A stretch of DNA of 64,000 nucleotides from Lingula anatina (GCF_001039355.2 NW_019775525.1:841922-905921); one strand, 5' to 3'; counted from the first letter of the stretch, positions 1 to 12,701 are shown. Translations and numbers: made by a program. The notes: generated by a model from the sequence alone, not told the origin.

Positions 1-93
1 CCATAACAATGACAAGATGTGGCAGCAACATCTCTGGCCTCGAATAGGTAAAAATAGGTCTTTGGATCAAACGGAAATTGTTTCAACAACTAC

Positions 94-201
94 CTGACTG
101 TGACATTTGCACACATATGGAGACAATATGGTGACACAAGGAGAGAACCTGCCACATGTGAAAATCTGTGACAAGCCCCAGAAGGAGCACATTGCCATCA
201 C
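94..201 (-). CDS. Weak candidate exon, 108 bases, phase 1 at both ends
   Basis: The segment is bounded by a fair acceptor (atcatcattactgtccag) and a donor (CAGTCAG before GTAGTT). It is open in the phase 1 frame, giving DGNVLLLGLVTDFHMWQ, then VLSLCHHIVSICVQMSQS. The phase agrees with the donor of the signal-peptide exon at 5515, so it could be a later exon of that gene. I recognise no family, and a 108-base open stretch is easily found by chance. Confidence 0.18.
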
Positions 202-510
202 CTGGACAGTAATGATGATAATTGTTCTAAAATGGGATGATTTTTGAAGAGCTGTTACCATCTTTTTGGCTTCTGTAAACTGTATTCATGAAAGGTAAAA
301 ACATAGCAAAATTTCTTCTGTGAAAAATAATTTCCAAAGAATGTCTTAAATCATATTGTTCATCTGTTGTTGATAGTCTCCCCCCCCTTTCAAAATCTTT
401 TGAACCTCTACTTTTTACAAAAAAAAAAAAAACAAATCAATTTCATGTCCAACACAAGCCATTTTCTGCTAATTTTTACCCATGAGGCACGAACACAGAA
501 TTTATCACAG

Positions 511-704
511 GTGGTCACCTGTCCCTGCCCGAGGGTCAGAAGACACCTCACTTTACTGACCAGTCACATGGTCATCTTCTCATCAAAATCCCAAAGGGTT
601 GGCAAACCACCCTGTCTGCGACATCGCCTCAGACAATGCCAGAGACATTCAACGGCTGTGACGTCCCCTCCCCCTGTCACCAAGTTTCCCCAAGGGGACA
701 GCAG
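511..704 (+). CDS. Weak candidate exon on the plus strand, 64 codons
   Basis: A patch clearly richer in G+C than its surroundings lies between tttatcacag and CAGCAG before GTATGG. It is open in one plus-strand frame (GHLSLPEGQKTPHFTDQ ... CDVPSPCHQVSPRGQQ). The residues are mixed and not repeat-derived, and a C-x6-C-like pair is present. The acceptor has a poor pyrimidine tract, the presumed host gene runs on the other strand, and I know no matching family. It may instead be a conserved non-coding element. Confidence 0.18.
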
Positions 705-1640
705 GTATGGTGAATCACACCCCACCACTAAATAATGACACAATAGAATGTGTTCACTGTTTTAACCATATTAGGCTATTCTCAACTTGATTTTTAAATT
801 TATTTTGTAGAATGAAAATAATTAAAGGCAAAGAGTACTCTATTTCAAAGTTTTCTCAAATTGTGGTTGATTTTGTAAGAAAAAAAACATGAGGTCAAAA
901 TTCAGCCCAGATATTTCCAAACTGCTACCAACTACATAAAGAAAGAATTTGTTCTGCTCTGTGGAATCTCACCCCTGTAAAATGGCACCCTTTTCTGGGG
1001 TAATTATTGGGTTGGTCACACCAACTGGTGTATGTGATAGTCCTGGATGATAAATCAGGTTAGAGTTCTGTCATACAGTGAGGGGCCCCATCTTGAAGAT
1101 ACCAATTATCCATATCATGGTCCCTGTTTATTGATTTTGGTGCCCAACTGGGGTATAATTTTATGGGGAATTTGTTTAAGGTAGGAATAGCCTGGTATAA
1201 ACAAAAAGAGACTCAAAAAGAAGAGAAAGAAGAGAATGACCATATATATTTTACCCAATATTAGGGCCCAGAAAAGTCTGATAAGCTGCCCCAAACAGTG
1301 CATAATCAAAGGGATATGTGACATTGCTAAAGTGTCATCCCAAAACAATGAACATTACATGGGACAGGGCCATGATGAAAACAAAGGGTGCCCCAGGGAT
1401 GTATAACCACAAATAACCTCGCACTTGGTTGTGTCATCCATCAGGTATGACATGGTCGGAAGTGTTGCTTTCCAAGTCATTATGCGGAGACCCTGGTGTC
1501 ATTATCTATCGCCATACATCATAAATAAGGAGCTGTCAGAGTCAATTGCATGACCACAAAACAAACTGATTTAGAACAGAACAAAAGTTATTGAAAAATT
1601 TTGCCAAGTCTGAATATGTATACACATGAACATGTGTCAT

Positions 1641-1656
1641 CGCCCCCCCCCCCCCT
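1641..1656. repeat. Poly(C) tract
   Basis: A run of C, interrupted by one T, lies within a C-rich 30-base stretch. Confidence 0.8.
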
Positions 1657-4600
1657 CCCCCACACCTCCTTCCCTTTGGTAATTAACTCTGAGGTTTACA
1701 ACCTATATTTAGAAAGAAAAGGTGCATGGACTGAAAAATTCTGAACACAAAACACAACAAAAGCTGTGAATAAGACACACGCAAACTTGGTATATATTAT
1801 AAGAAAGGTGTGAAAAATTCAGAGGATGATTGCCATATTTCCACCGAGTAGTTAACAAGCAGATGTCCAATTTTACAATTTTCGGTGCTCATGAAAGGCT
1901 GTCATGCCAATAGACAACCTGTAGTTAGGGAGCAGATAAACAACTTGAAAATTGTCGCTGGCAATTGAAAATATGTCCTGCTTTTGAAAGATGTCAGCGA
2001 TGAGCACAAAGGGACTCAGCCCGCATTTCAAACTGGTTAATTTCTTAATTTTCAATTTTCTATTCAATCTGCTTAATAAAATTTCACCCATCTATGAGCC
2101 AACAAAAATATGTGCCATCAAATAATAACAGAAAAGTTTAAGTTTATTTTTAATACATTTATCTGCTATTTTTAAACTTCTAAAACCCATCAATCTTCAA
2201 CTCAATTACATAACTTGGAACTTTGCAGAACAGATGGTCGTTTCAATTCAACACCTTCTATTTCCGTGTTAAAATGTATGGTCTCCATGCTCTCATCCAT
2301 CAGAAAATGACGGCACTGTTCGCATAACCACAAGATAACCAGTGATTAGACACCAGATGGAGCTCTTATATAACATATGTATCAATGTTACCTGTCGATT
2401 ATACCATTCTAATCACACGAACATTGTTGTAATAGATTGGTAGTTCAGCTACTGCTGCATTGGTTAAGACTACACCAAAAGACAGCTGTCCATTAAAATG
2501 TTTCACGTTATTAAGTTTTCCAGCCACACAGAAAATAATGTGATGAACTGAACTTTGTTAAAATGCAACTTTAAAACCAATGTTATCGAAATAGTGAATA
2601 ATTATTATAAGCAATTCTATATACTTTTGTTATATCAATTACTGCAAAGATCAGACTGAAGCAAAAGAGATAGAACAAAAGTTGGCCATATCAAATTTGC
2701 CTGCATACAACTTTAGAAGCACGGACTCGAATGATTCATGTAAATGATCCCTCATTCTCAAATCACACTGAATTACTATAAAGATTAAATTTAAGCAGTT
2801 TCTTTAACTAAATTATACAACTGACAGAGTCACATTACCATCTATTGTGACTGTTGGATCATGTAACAACAAAAAGCCAGATGTATCCCTTTAACACTCT
2901 CTCGGGGATAGGCAAGAGTCCCGTCACGATCAGATACCTCTGCCTAACCAAAGGTTGTACTAAAAAAGGCAGGTGATTTTACACAAGCCCTACATATGGC
3001 CCAATTGTCAAATATCTCATCACAGGCAGGATGTAATGGTCACTTGCACCCTAGTAGCCAGCGGTCAACTGGTCATTCTGTGTTATTGAGCAAGGGTGAC
3101 GCGTCTCATTGATGTAATGCAAAGAGTTAATCAAGAGAGGTGGGCACATTTATAGTGCACAATAAGCTGGCAGTAATGATGTATGGTATTGTGCATAAGG
3201 GCATCCATCTAAAAGCAGTTAGAAACATCTGATTAATTCTGTACATCTCCTGTAAATGATGGCTAATTAAAATAAATCAATATTGACCAATTGTTGTTGT
3301 TTTTTTTTTCTTTCTGATTACCACAGCCAAAATGTCTTAAAAACAAGTCCATAAATGGCATGCAAATCAGTTACTGATGAGTGCTGAGAAAGTATCAAAC
3401 TGTTTTAAAAGTTGAACAACAGTACACAACAGTAGTTGTAGGACAGATTCCAACAGGTTCGCAAAGTCTCAACCTGCTTTGCTATTACGTGCACCTGAAG
3501 TCCTTTACGAGTGCTGGGGAAATTAAAACTGCTAACATGATGAATGGAGCCATTAAATTGCAGCACATTCTTCTGATTAACTCCCGAAGTGAAATAAAAT
3601 ATATACAGTGATGTGGACTCCATTAAAAAATACTCGTAAAATCTAATTATTAAAGTCAGAACGAACCAAAAATTCTCACCAGGATTAATTCTGCATTTGT
3701 GTGAAAATTGAAGCCATGAAGAAAGGATGGATATAATCCATATAAGAAATTTTTTAAAAATGTGCCTTTTAGAAATTTTTTTAATGATCGAGTTCACCAC
3801 TTTCATATTTATTTTTCCTAACATTTGTCACATACAATTATGAGAACTTTCTAAATCATTCAAAGGTTCCATTTCTTAACTTGGATAACAATAAAAAATG
3901 CCCAATCAAAATTTCATTAATTTTCTATAACCCTATTCACATATTTCTAATAAAGTTGCTATTTTTTGTTTATCCATCATTTTAATTCCACAGTTTCACT
4001 CCAATTATATATCAATTCTAGCATTTCAACTAAAGCAAAGCACAAATCCCCTAGTACCTCAAAACTCTAAGTTCCATTCTTCATCAGTCTTTGTAATAAA
4101 TAGGTTCAGTAAAGTCTGCTTCTATGTTGGTCTCTTAATTGGCCATTTTTCAACTTACTCCAAATTTAGCGAATCCTTTTGCCATTTCTAAACCCTAATA
4201 TGAATTTTATTGCTGTTTCTAACCATAAAGTCAAACATGCTGTCCAACACGATATTTTCAACACTGCAGTTTATAGTTACCATATCTTCATCCTAAAATG
4301 ACTTTAAAAATTTCATCCATGAAAACAAACTTAAACTTGTGCTTTTACAAACAGAGTAATTTTTCAGAAAGTGCTTTTCACTTCCTACTACAGAACTTTA
4401 ATCTTATCTTAATTGCCATTTCAGCCATAAAAATCAAACTTAACACATGCCTCTTTCAACATGCTAATTTTTCAGTTCTTTCCACACCAACCACTACTTA
4501 AGTTGAGTTCAAGAGTTTTATAGCTGCGAGAACTGATATGTTTCAAGCTAGTTTTAAAATAACATGACACTGGAATTATGTTTGTGCTGAAGAGTTGAGT

Positions 4601-5514
4601 TGTTGGTAAAAAGTGAAAAAACATGTTCTTTTTTTTCACTGGTTTTCCCATCTGGAGAATGTTATGTCATTTTGGCATGTTCTATACTGTTCTAAATTTG
4701 TAGGGTTGTAGTCCAGCTGACAGAAAAATCTGCCTCTTGGGGTTTTTCAATTAGAGGATCTTTTTTCACAGTTTGAATTCTATTCACAGGATGAATTCTA
4801 TAATTGACCATTCTGGTGTATATTTGTTTTAACTGGTAGGGAATTTTGGGAAAATCTTGAAGTTGATATCAAAAATGAATATTTTTAAACAATATTTTTC
4901 TATCATTTTTTCTTTAAAACTGGTACATTATAAACATCAATCTCCTCATACAACTTCAATAATACCAAAAAAAACCTATTTATCTCTCTTTTTCTCCGTA
5001 TTCAGTGAGCTTTTTCAAAAATTCATATTCCATCCAATCATCAAATCTAATTTTAGTTTTAATTTTCATTCATAATTTTACACGATTTAAAACTGGAAAT
5101 GAATGAAAACTGTGCCGTGCGAAATGTAATGTACAACCATGTCTATTTCAACCCTCGGCGATTTCATGGTTCGCAGGTCTTGAAATGCATGCATATTCAG
5201 GCTCCAATCACTGCGAAATTTCTCAAATATCTTGATAGCTGGGTGGCCTGTGCGTCTATGAACGCCTAGCGTCTGGGGCACACTCCTGACACATATTTTC
5301 AAAGTGCAAACTCTTCGTTTCGGAGTCAGGGGAAAGTTGAACACGAGTGCAAAGAATGAATGGAACCGTGTCTGGCGAGCGCTAGCACGCTGAACAACAG
5401 GTGAGACACCACTCGCTATACTGTTCTAATTTAACTCGCCAAACTTTTCCCACATCGCATCAACTACAACCTCTCGCTCTCACAGGCTTGCAACATTGAT
5501 GCAGTTTCACTTAC

Positions 5515-5605
5515 CTCGTATTGCATATGTTAATCTGTCTGTAAAAGTAATTAATCCAATAAATAGGAGGAGACCCCGAGATAACGTACTGCTCCCCTTC
5601 GCCAT
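5515..5605 (-). CDS. First coding exon of an unidentified secreted or membrane protein (signal peptide)
   Basis: ATG at 5605-5603 sits in AAGATGGCG, a good start context with a YY1-like motif. It opens 30 codons reading MAKGSSTLSRGLLLFIG, then LITFTDRLTYAIR, then one G before a strong donor (GAG before GTAAGTG, GT at 5514-5513, phase 1). The sequence is a classic signal peptide: a basic n-region with Lys-3 and Arg-10, a hydrophobic core LLLFIGLITF, and a plausible cleavage after TYA. A phase 1 intron right after the signal peptide is typical of extracellular multidomain proteins. Upstream is a CpG-containing patch with an NRF1-like site. The rest of the gene lies further left, on or beyond the window edge, and I cannot identify it. 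The main doubt is the short length. Confidence 0.6.
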
Positions 5606-5700
5606 CTTCACTCTGACTGACTTCCACCAAAACATTCCCCACTTTGCGCATGTGCAGTGAGCCTCATGAATAATTTATGAGGAGAGCCTCCGTACTCTCT
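5606..5700 (-). promoter_or_regulatory. Putative core promoter of the signal-peptide gene
   Basis: Directly upstream of the ATG at 5605 is an NRF1-like palindrome (gcgcatgtgc, near 5646-5655), about 40 bases from the start codon. An AAGATGGCG element overlaps the ATG itself, as in YY1-type TATA-less promoters. The surrounding 5.1-5.7 kb has more CpG than the flanks. This is motif evidence only. Confidence 0.4.
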
Positions 5701-6640
5701 ATCTTGTTGAAGGCCAACTGTGGATGGACTAATCTATGTTTTTCTACGATGATAAATGGTGTGGATTGGTGCAACAGAAACTGGTTTTTAGCGAAGTAAT
5801 TCGTCCTTTTTAAAAGATTTTAATTTTTTTTGTTGTGGTCCCTTTTTAGATTTCACAACAAATGGGATACTTGAGCTCACTTTTTTTATCGTGTTATTCG
5901 ATCATTTTTGTCATCAAGTGTTATTCCACACATTGCTAAGCACTATCAAATTAGTCATAAACCGATAATAAAGCTACTGACCCAAGTTTTAGTAGCGAAA
6001 TCGATACCATTGGTACCGATAATTGACTCCTTGGCGAAGAGAAAGAAAAGTGCATTAACTAGTTCTTCAACATTTTTGCTATTGTAGGTGTAAGCATTGA
6101 CGCGCGCTCGAGTCGACGTAATTTGTTGATCGTTCGCGCGTGTGTAAATATACCCGTTACGACCTAGCGTCCTCCCCTACATGTGTAATTAGTGGTATAA
6201 TTAAGGGTAACGGACAGTTAAAATCCACGCTCGACCGATTCGGTGTAAACAATTTACTTGGGCACTTTTCGCATGGACATTGGGTAACGGAATGGACAGT
6301 TATTTCCTTGGTGTAATTTTGATGTAATTACGAGTAGCAACCGATGATTAAGATAGCATTGCGCACGAAGAAAGAGAAAGGAAAAAAGTCATTTCGATTT
6401 CACGGCACTTGGAATTCACACTTTTTTGAGGAAATTGGTTAAATTGGGGCATTGGGTGAAAAGGGGGGAAGTGCGATTAATTGCAATGGGAAAATGGACT
6501 AAACATTTGTGGAAAAAGATGATAACTATACAAAACATTTCTAAATGGTGATTTGCAAATTGTTCGGTGTAGCAAGTAGTGACGAAAAATAAGAAAAGTG
6601 GATGTTTGAAAATGGCGCACTTGTTTATTTATTACCATTA

Positions 6641-6669
6641 TATTTATTTATTTATTTATTTATTTATTA
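6641..6669. repeat. (TTTA)n microsatellite
   Basis: Uniform tetranucleotide repeats; a longer array of the same motif is at 8925-8974. Confidence 0.85.
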
Positions 6670-7329
6670 TATTTTTTTTGAAGAAGGAAGAACCTGACAG
6701 AAGAGTAGCATAACTTGTGCGTTTCTGTTTATGTTGACCTCTGTTCATTTAATACGGTTGATTCGAACCGAACGTTGTGTCAAAATGAAGTTAATTTTGT
6801 TATTGATAAACACACACACACAAGAGAAAACTGTTAATGGCATTGGAACTTAATTGTTTCTAAAAAAACATAATAATTCACTACGCACAATACCGGGTGG
6901 ATTCGTTCTTTCCTAATTAAAAATAAAATTTCGATTTGGGAAACGCAGTGCCATGAGTGAAGTTTAGATTGGGCATTTAGGAATTTATTAAAAAACTTAA
7001 GGAAAACCAGTTTTTGTAAATGCATTTTGAATTTTTTCCCCGTGCCCACAAAAACAGAGCACATCTCTAGATAAACGAGGATACCTGGTTGTACAGCAGG
7101 CTTCATTTCCTAACGTTATATAAATAAATTAATTAAATGCCATGTAGAGTATAAAACTTGGGATGCTTGATAAAGTTCTGCCACAACTTATTGTGATCCC
7201 TATCTTTCTCCAAATTGCCCAGATGGACACTTAATGAATCCGTCCAATTACCGCAAAATAATCCGAGAAATTCAATATGAAATCTATCACAGTTTCTAAC
7301 ATGTAACTAAGTAAGCGCGCGCCATCATC

Positions 7330-7520
7330 GCGCGCGTCTCAAGAATAATGGAGAGGAAGAAGTGTTGATTTGATTATCCTTTGCTATATTATCTCATCAC
7401 TGAGAAGGAAAAACTAATTTGGATAAATCTGGCAGTGCGCTAATCTGGTTACTATCAGAAAGAATTAATTCCTGGTCTGATTGAGCAAATAATGAAATCT
7501 CTCCAGATTTTGTTTATGTC
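7330..7520. promoter_or_regulatory. Candidate conserved non-coding element upstream of the signal-peptide gene
   Basis: This is a non-repetitive, motif-rich segment about 1.8 kb upstream of the signal-peptide exon. It includes tgattatcc, cttatc/gataa-type and aattaattcc sites, and a TTTG-rich TCF-like core (atcctttgctata). It differs from its flanks in lacking homopolymers. This is pattern evidence only. Confidence 0.22.
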
Positions 7521-8612
7521 GGCGAGAGAAGACGGTATGAGCAGACGATCGCGTCCACTATGAACTTTCATCACAAGGCCATCTGTTTCATTTTTGAGTT
7601 TGGATTACCAAAGTCATTCTCCACTTATCGTCCGAAATTGGTTTTTTTTAAAGTATTTTCTTTCAAAATATTGAGAATTTTATACATTTCTATGAACTTT
7701 TTTATACAAGGCAATTAAGACAAGGCGGTTGGAAACGGACCATGCTCCTTGTTTTCTACAACGTTTTTTTTTATATTTCTTTCCCTTTTATTTCAGACAG
7801 AAACGAATAATAAATTGATAAGGAAAAAGATGTTGCACATTCCATTTTCAAAACATAACATATTTGCTTCAACCGCCGACACGTGAACTACCCATGACCG
7901 TCGAAATAAAATGAACAGCGTCCCAAAGACAAAGCTATTTTCATATGTCTCTCATTTTTCACTTTGTAATTGCTAGACTTCAACAATTTTTCACAGCGTG
8001 CAACCAAGAAACAACAAGGTAGCCAGCATTTCACCTTTCCCATGTTTAAATTACAAGCGGAAACATGAAATATGTTTCAGCATAAGGATGTTTTGTAGGT
8101 AAAACATGACCTTCGGAGTCACAGTGCAAAAAAAAAAAAAAAAAAAAACTGACCCTTCGCCCTTGTTTAGATCGCATTTAAAATGTTTAAATTCCCAATT
8201 TAGGGAGCAGACGCTTGGTCATTATAAGTAGCTGTAACAAAACTTTATTTACTGAGACTTAAAGCACGGTAAGTCTATAACTCGTGATTTTTTTAATCTG
8301 ACGGTCATTTCTTAATGCTATATATCATTGAATCAATGTTTTTGCCCCCTTGATTGTAAAGTCTACGAAATGGCTCATTATCGTAGTACAAATTGTAACA
8401 TACTATAATTCTTTTCGTCTACAACTATTTTCTGTGGCAACGCAACACTCAAAAGAAATTCGACAGTTGGGTCCGAATAAACTCGGTTTTAGTCTTTCAA
8501 GAGCATGTTTAAAATATAGATTTTATCTACATTCATTTCTCATAAAGTCAATCTGCATTTGGCAAATTTTCACTTCCATTCTGAATGCAAGAGGGCTGTT
8601 TTGACGCAGATG

Positions 8613-8672
8613 TAAAAAGATCCACTTTTTCCGAAAAAAAACCCTTCTTTAAAATTTTTGACTACGGGCCTG
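8613..8672. mobile_element. Fragment of the GGCCTG-ended element
   Basis: The sequence aaaaagatccactttttccg ... gactacgggcctg matches the right third of the element at 54071-54237. The left part is missing or unrecognisable. Confidence 0.5.
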
Positions 8673-8924
8673 TCCCTTTTGTCCTGTTATGGTCTCCTTC
8701 AACTGTTAACTCCAGGGGGAATCAATAGTATCGTACCATTAGGCACCGGTCATTTCACCTTGGTCATTTCACTCAGCCATTGTCCGAGGTGCGTTATGAT
8801 TAGGTTTAATAAAGACCTTGATCAATGGGGAGATGTATATGTAATATTCCGAATTCCGCATGTCTGACGTAAGTGTGCCCATTTTAACAGGGACCAAAGG
8901 CAAATATATGGTTATATTTACCGT

Positions 8925-8930
8925 ATTATT

Positions 8931-8970
<40 letters not shown>

Positions 8971-8974
8971 TTTT
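8925..8974. repeat. (TTTA)n microsatellite
   Basis: About ten uninterrupted TTTA units after a short ATT run. Confidence 0.9.
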
Positions 8975-10184
8975 AACGTAATTTAGGCTTGCAGAATCAT
9001 CAAAGCTTACTCAGGAAAATAACAACAGATCCCGAAATTATACCTGAACCGTTTTCGTGTCTTGTTTTATTAAGCGCCTAGGCGTCCAGACGCTTGCCAT
9101 TTTCCAAAGTGCTCAGGCAGTGTCGTGAGGGCTGTAAGAGTTGGCTGAAGAGTAGGGAGGGGAGGGTTTTCTTCCAAGGTTAAACCCCGTCCCAATCGTC
9201 CACTCTTTTGTCCACGCCCATTTATACTAATAGCCATAATCATTTCGCTTGTAATCTCAGCGTCCCATTTCTTTGTTGTGGACTGGTGTCTTTATAACGG
9301 TGATCGCTGTCTGCGTCCCCACCCAAACCTCCTGCTAGCAAACTACCATTCGTAGCCAACACGACCCGGGCGCATTTCACACGAGCGAACATATAAGCAT
9401 AGGTTTCTTTTAAAGCTATTTTTGTTTGCCTTTTGGGCACGTTTAGTAAACCATTCGCCTACTGTCGTTCTTTCCTGGACTAATTGGAGTTTTCTCTCTT
9501 TGAACTATCACTCCCCATTATTACTTTGCGCTCAAAATGCTCTAATCTACCGTGCAGTCGCTGGAGCTTATTGCGCTGTGTTGATGGCTGCTCGTCTTAT
9601 TTCTTAACTCTTAACCCTTTTCACTTTTTTTTTTGGTAAATCACGTTTTCACTGTATCAGTCTTGCTCGGTTTTTCCAATCCGATTTCGTGCCTACTTGC
9701 CTGATATTCACGAGTAGTTTAACAACGCGGTTGCCACCCGGAGTTCGGGTCTGAGACACCAGACGTATTTTGATTTTGTATTGATGTTGTTTTTATTCTA
9801 TACTTCCATGATCTTCGAAAATCTTCTTGATTTTTTAACTTTGGCAGCTTTATTTATCTATCCATGTATGTTTTATTTATTGATTTGGTTAATTTTTTTT
9901 CATTTGTCTGCTTATCCACTCTTCATTTACTGATTTGTACATTTTAATAAAGAGTGGCCGTGGCAGCAACTTTGATTCAAGTGATATAATTAATGAGCTT
10001 TTACATTTATAACCCAAGAAATTATATACTATCACAACAAAAATGTGTCTACCAGATGCCCGCTGCTAAAGTATGATAAAAATCATATCAGAAAGGGTTC
10101 AATTCACCCCACTCCCCTCCTCTCCTGAAGACACTGCTCTCATTTCAGTCCATCCTCCCTCCACGGTCCGGCGATCCTGTCACC

Positions 10185-10345
10185 CGTCATCATCTTGTCA
10201 TCAAGCTGGTGACAATTAGTTTGGGGACAATTAACTAACGAGGTAATGTCAGGTTACCAAGAGATAACGCCACTTAATTGATTGTTTGATAATTACTTAA
10301 TTGCAATCAAGGTCGTCGGGGGTGGCGTCTTAATTGCAGGAGATG
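10185..10345. promoter_or_regulatory. Candidate enhancer: cluster of homeodomain-type sites
   Basis: A compact stretch packs many TAAT/ATTA and TTAATTG motifs: acaattag, caattaac, cttaattgattg, gataattac, cttaattgcaatcaagg and gtcttaattgcagg. These are interleaved with GTCA and GATAA motifs in otherwise non-repetitive DNA. Dense unique motif grammar of this kind is typical of conserved developmental enhancers. Conservation cannot be tested here. Confidence 0.35.
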
Positions 10346-11561
10346 GACGCTTAGGGGGATTTGTGTTGACAGTGTGTTTTGTGGTAAAACTGACAGTGGC
10401 AGGCAGATGAGTCTTTTTCTGTGAGCAAGTGTGGACACATGTAGAACCGGTTTCAGTGAAGAGTTGGCAGCAATGGAAATGTTTTCAACATATCGACGAG
10501 TGCATAGTGATAGTAGCCTACGAGAGGAAACTGGACATTTGCCGACTTCGATTTCTTCCGGAAATGCATTGGGTTTGTTCTAAGGCGTCTTGTAGTCGGA
10601 TAGGACTGAGGAAATTTGGAAATTAGTTATCGCTGCAGGGCATTTTTTTTACATTTAAATTTGTTATAACAATCTATAAGACAGTAGCAATCAAGATCGA
10701 ATGTGTTTCGAAGTATGTGTAAAGAATTTGGTGGGATGGATGAAAGGAAGAAGTAAAGATCTTGGTTATAGGTGGGAAAACCTTATAAAAGGTTTTTGCT
10801 CAACGATTTTGTTCTTTAACAATGAACTCTGCATTCAGTGCAAATATACTGTAATGCATAGGTCTGTTTTCGTTTTGTTTTTGGTTTTTTTTTCAGCAAA
10901 TTTGTGCATCTTGCCCTGGTGCCGTTAACAGGTAACAATAAGCGGCAATAAGAACTTTCCTGATGTAGCTGTTACAAACGAAGAATATTTTAAATATATT
11001 TGCTTATTTGATCCATACATAAGCTTTAGAGACTTGTGATTTAAAAAAAAATACCAAAAAACAAACAACTGACATGTAAACATGGCTACATGTATATATC
11101 AGTATAAGAAAATTTATGGAAACGGAGTCGAACGCGCTTACAATTCAAACGCTTTTTGCGTATTAATTTCCGCTGAAATAGCATATGTCACTAGCTCATA
11201 ATTCACGAAGTAAAACATTCCCTTTGAATCATTAAACAGTCGTTGAATATTGTTCATGGGTCTTATTCATCGCTTAATGTAGATATGAAATGACTCAAAA
11301 AGCATTACGCAAGCCTAAGAAACTAGATAGGCGTCAAAAACCCCAACATTCTTGGACAAATATCGACGCCTTTGTATCTTTTGAATAAAGTCGCAGTGAT
11401 TTATGGGAAGTTTGTATCGTAATGGACTTCGAACCGCCTTAGGACGTCACGATACTTGACTTGTTTTTGTAAAAATCACAATTCGAAGTCGCTAATAACT
11501 TTGAAAAGGCGCGCTAGATTTGTTTTGTGAAAATCACGGTCTGGTTACATAAAGCTGCTAA

Positions 11562-11846
11562 TTAATCAGAAAAAGGCGCAAATTCGAAGTTGAGCCGATG
11601 TCGCATTCCCTTGTTAGAATCAATAAAGTCTTTGGCGCCTTTGTTTTGGGGCAGACGATAGGGCGAGAGAACACAGCTATATATTGTGAAAATTGACAGC
11701 AATGCAGATGTCGTGTTTTCGAACAGTGAAATGCAATCCCCGTTCAGGCATCGTGTTTTAGTGCGTGACAGTAAAACATCTGAGAAAAAGCCAGTGACTG
11801 GGTAACTTAATAGGATGTAACTAATAGACGCATATATACCTTTCAT
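11562..11846 (-). CDS. Candidate small secreted-peptide frame, 94 codons, unrecognised
   Basis: A single uninterrupted frame starts with a true ATG (A at -3). The first 22 residues (MKGIYASISYILLSYPVTGF then FS) look like a signal peptide. The rest has three cysteines (RCLNGDC, then one later), an NTT sequon and a basic/aromatic tail. Codon usage is ordinary, with no simple repeat. It lies alone in the intergenic region without splice partners or a recognised family. A frame of this length is expected now and then by chance, so support is weak. Confidence 0.15.
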   Translation of the reverse strand: MKGIYASISYILLSYPVTGFFSDVLLSRTKTRCLNGDCISLFENTTSALLSIFTIYSCVLSPYRLPQNKGAKDFIDSNKGMRHRLNFEFAPFSD

Positions 11847-12701
11847 AATAGAATATTTCTACAGCTTTTCAAAACAGAGGTTAAACGGGATTCTAATTAA
11901 GGAAGAGAAAGCTAAATAATTCCTTAAAATCTATGAATGTATTTTGATTGGCTTAAATTCAAAACGGTTAATAAAGCAATATTGTTATTATATCTCGCGT
12001 TCTTTAAGTGCAGTCCCCCCCCCCCTACAAGCCTACATGTGAACGAAACTATAGAGTGAAATTCTCAAAACCAATTCAGATATAATTCATAATAAAACGG
12101 AAGAGAAAGAAATGAAAAAAGTGGTGCAATGTTCTAACGTTACATAGTCGGTGGTTTTATCAGCAGTGAAGGTCTTCAAAATGTTCAGTTTGCGTGAGCA
12201 GAAGCAATAAAGTTATTACAAAAAAATTACAAAATGTCAAAAGTCAATAAAAGAACGGAGATAAAGCTTGTTATCTCACGCGAATATCTTGGAACGCAGT
12301 CGTGTATTTTATGTAAGTTTTACATAATGAAGTGTTGCCAGCTATCGTAGTAATTACCCGACTATCAGACTAGACACGGGTTTCGTGATAAGTACACCCT
12401 TTTTTACGCTAGATTTTGGGCGTGGCTATATTTGAACGTGTGCTTTACACAAAATTCTTCAATGATGATGAGTCGTATGCTTTTATTTACGAAAAGTGCA
12501 GTGAAGACAAACGACTGTTTTCTGTACGGTGATTATGTGTTAACCTCTATACGCTAGACGGAAATTGTATATAAAAAAGGCTGACTGAATTTTACAACTG
12601 TTAATTTGATACTCGAAGGTCGTGAATAGTGTGAGTGCTCGACTTGTGGTTTTTCTGTACGGCGATGAATCTTTTTCAGTGTTTTCTTTTAGTAAAAGAA
12701 A

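Larger units (their letters stand above)
261..5514 (-). other. Presumptive intron(s) of the signal-peptide gene
   Basis: This is AT-rich non-coding DNA downstream of the signal-peptide exon. Apart from the weak segment at 511-704 I see no convincing exon. A C homopolymer lies at 1641-1656. The stretch 2890-3250 is less AT-biased and motif-dense (GGTCA-, TTGATGTAATGC- and GGTGACG-type sites) and may be regulatory. The hydrophobic open stretch at 1115-1348 is driven by an AAGAAGAGA-type run. Confidence 0.35.

Noticed and set aside
1115-1348. Hydrophobic minus-strand frame resembling a membrane segment
   Set aside because: The hydrophobic run comes from a purine-rich AAGAAGAGA repeat on the plus strand; upstream frames are broken.
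3405-3824. 139-codon minus-strand open frame
   Set aside because: Very AT-rich Ile/Phe/Lys composition, no splice or start context, and a length expected once or so by chance in 64 kb of AT-rich DNA.
5087-5344. 85-codon minus-strand open frame just downstream of the signal-peptide exon
   Set aside because: It starts with GTG, has no fitting acceptor, and lies in the CpG-rich first-intron part of the promoter region; the translation shows no domain.
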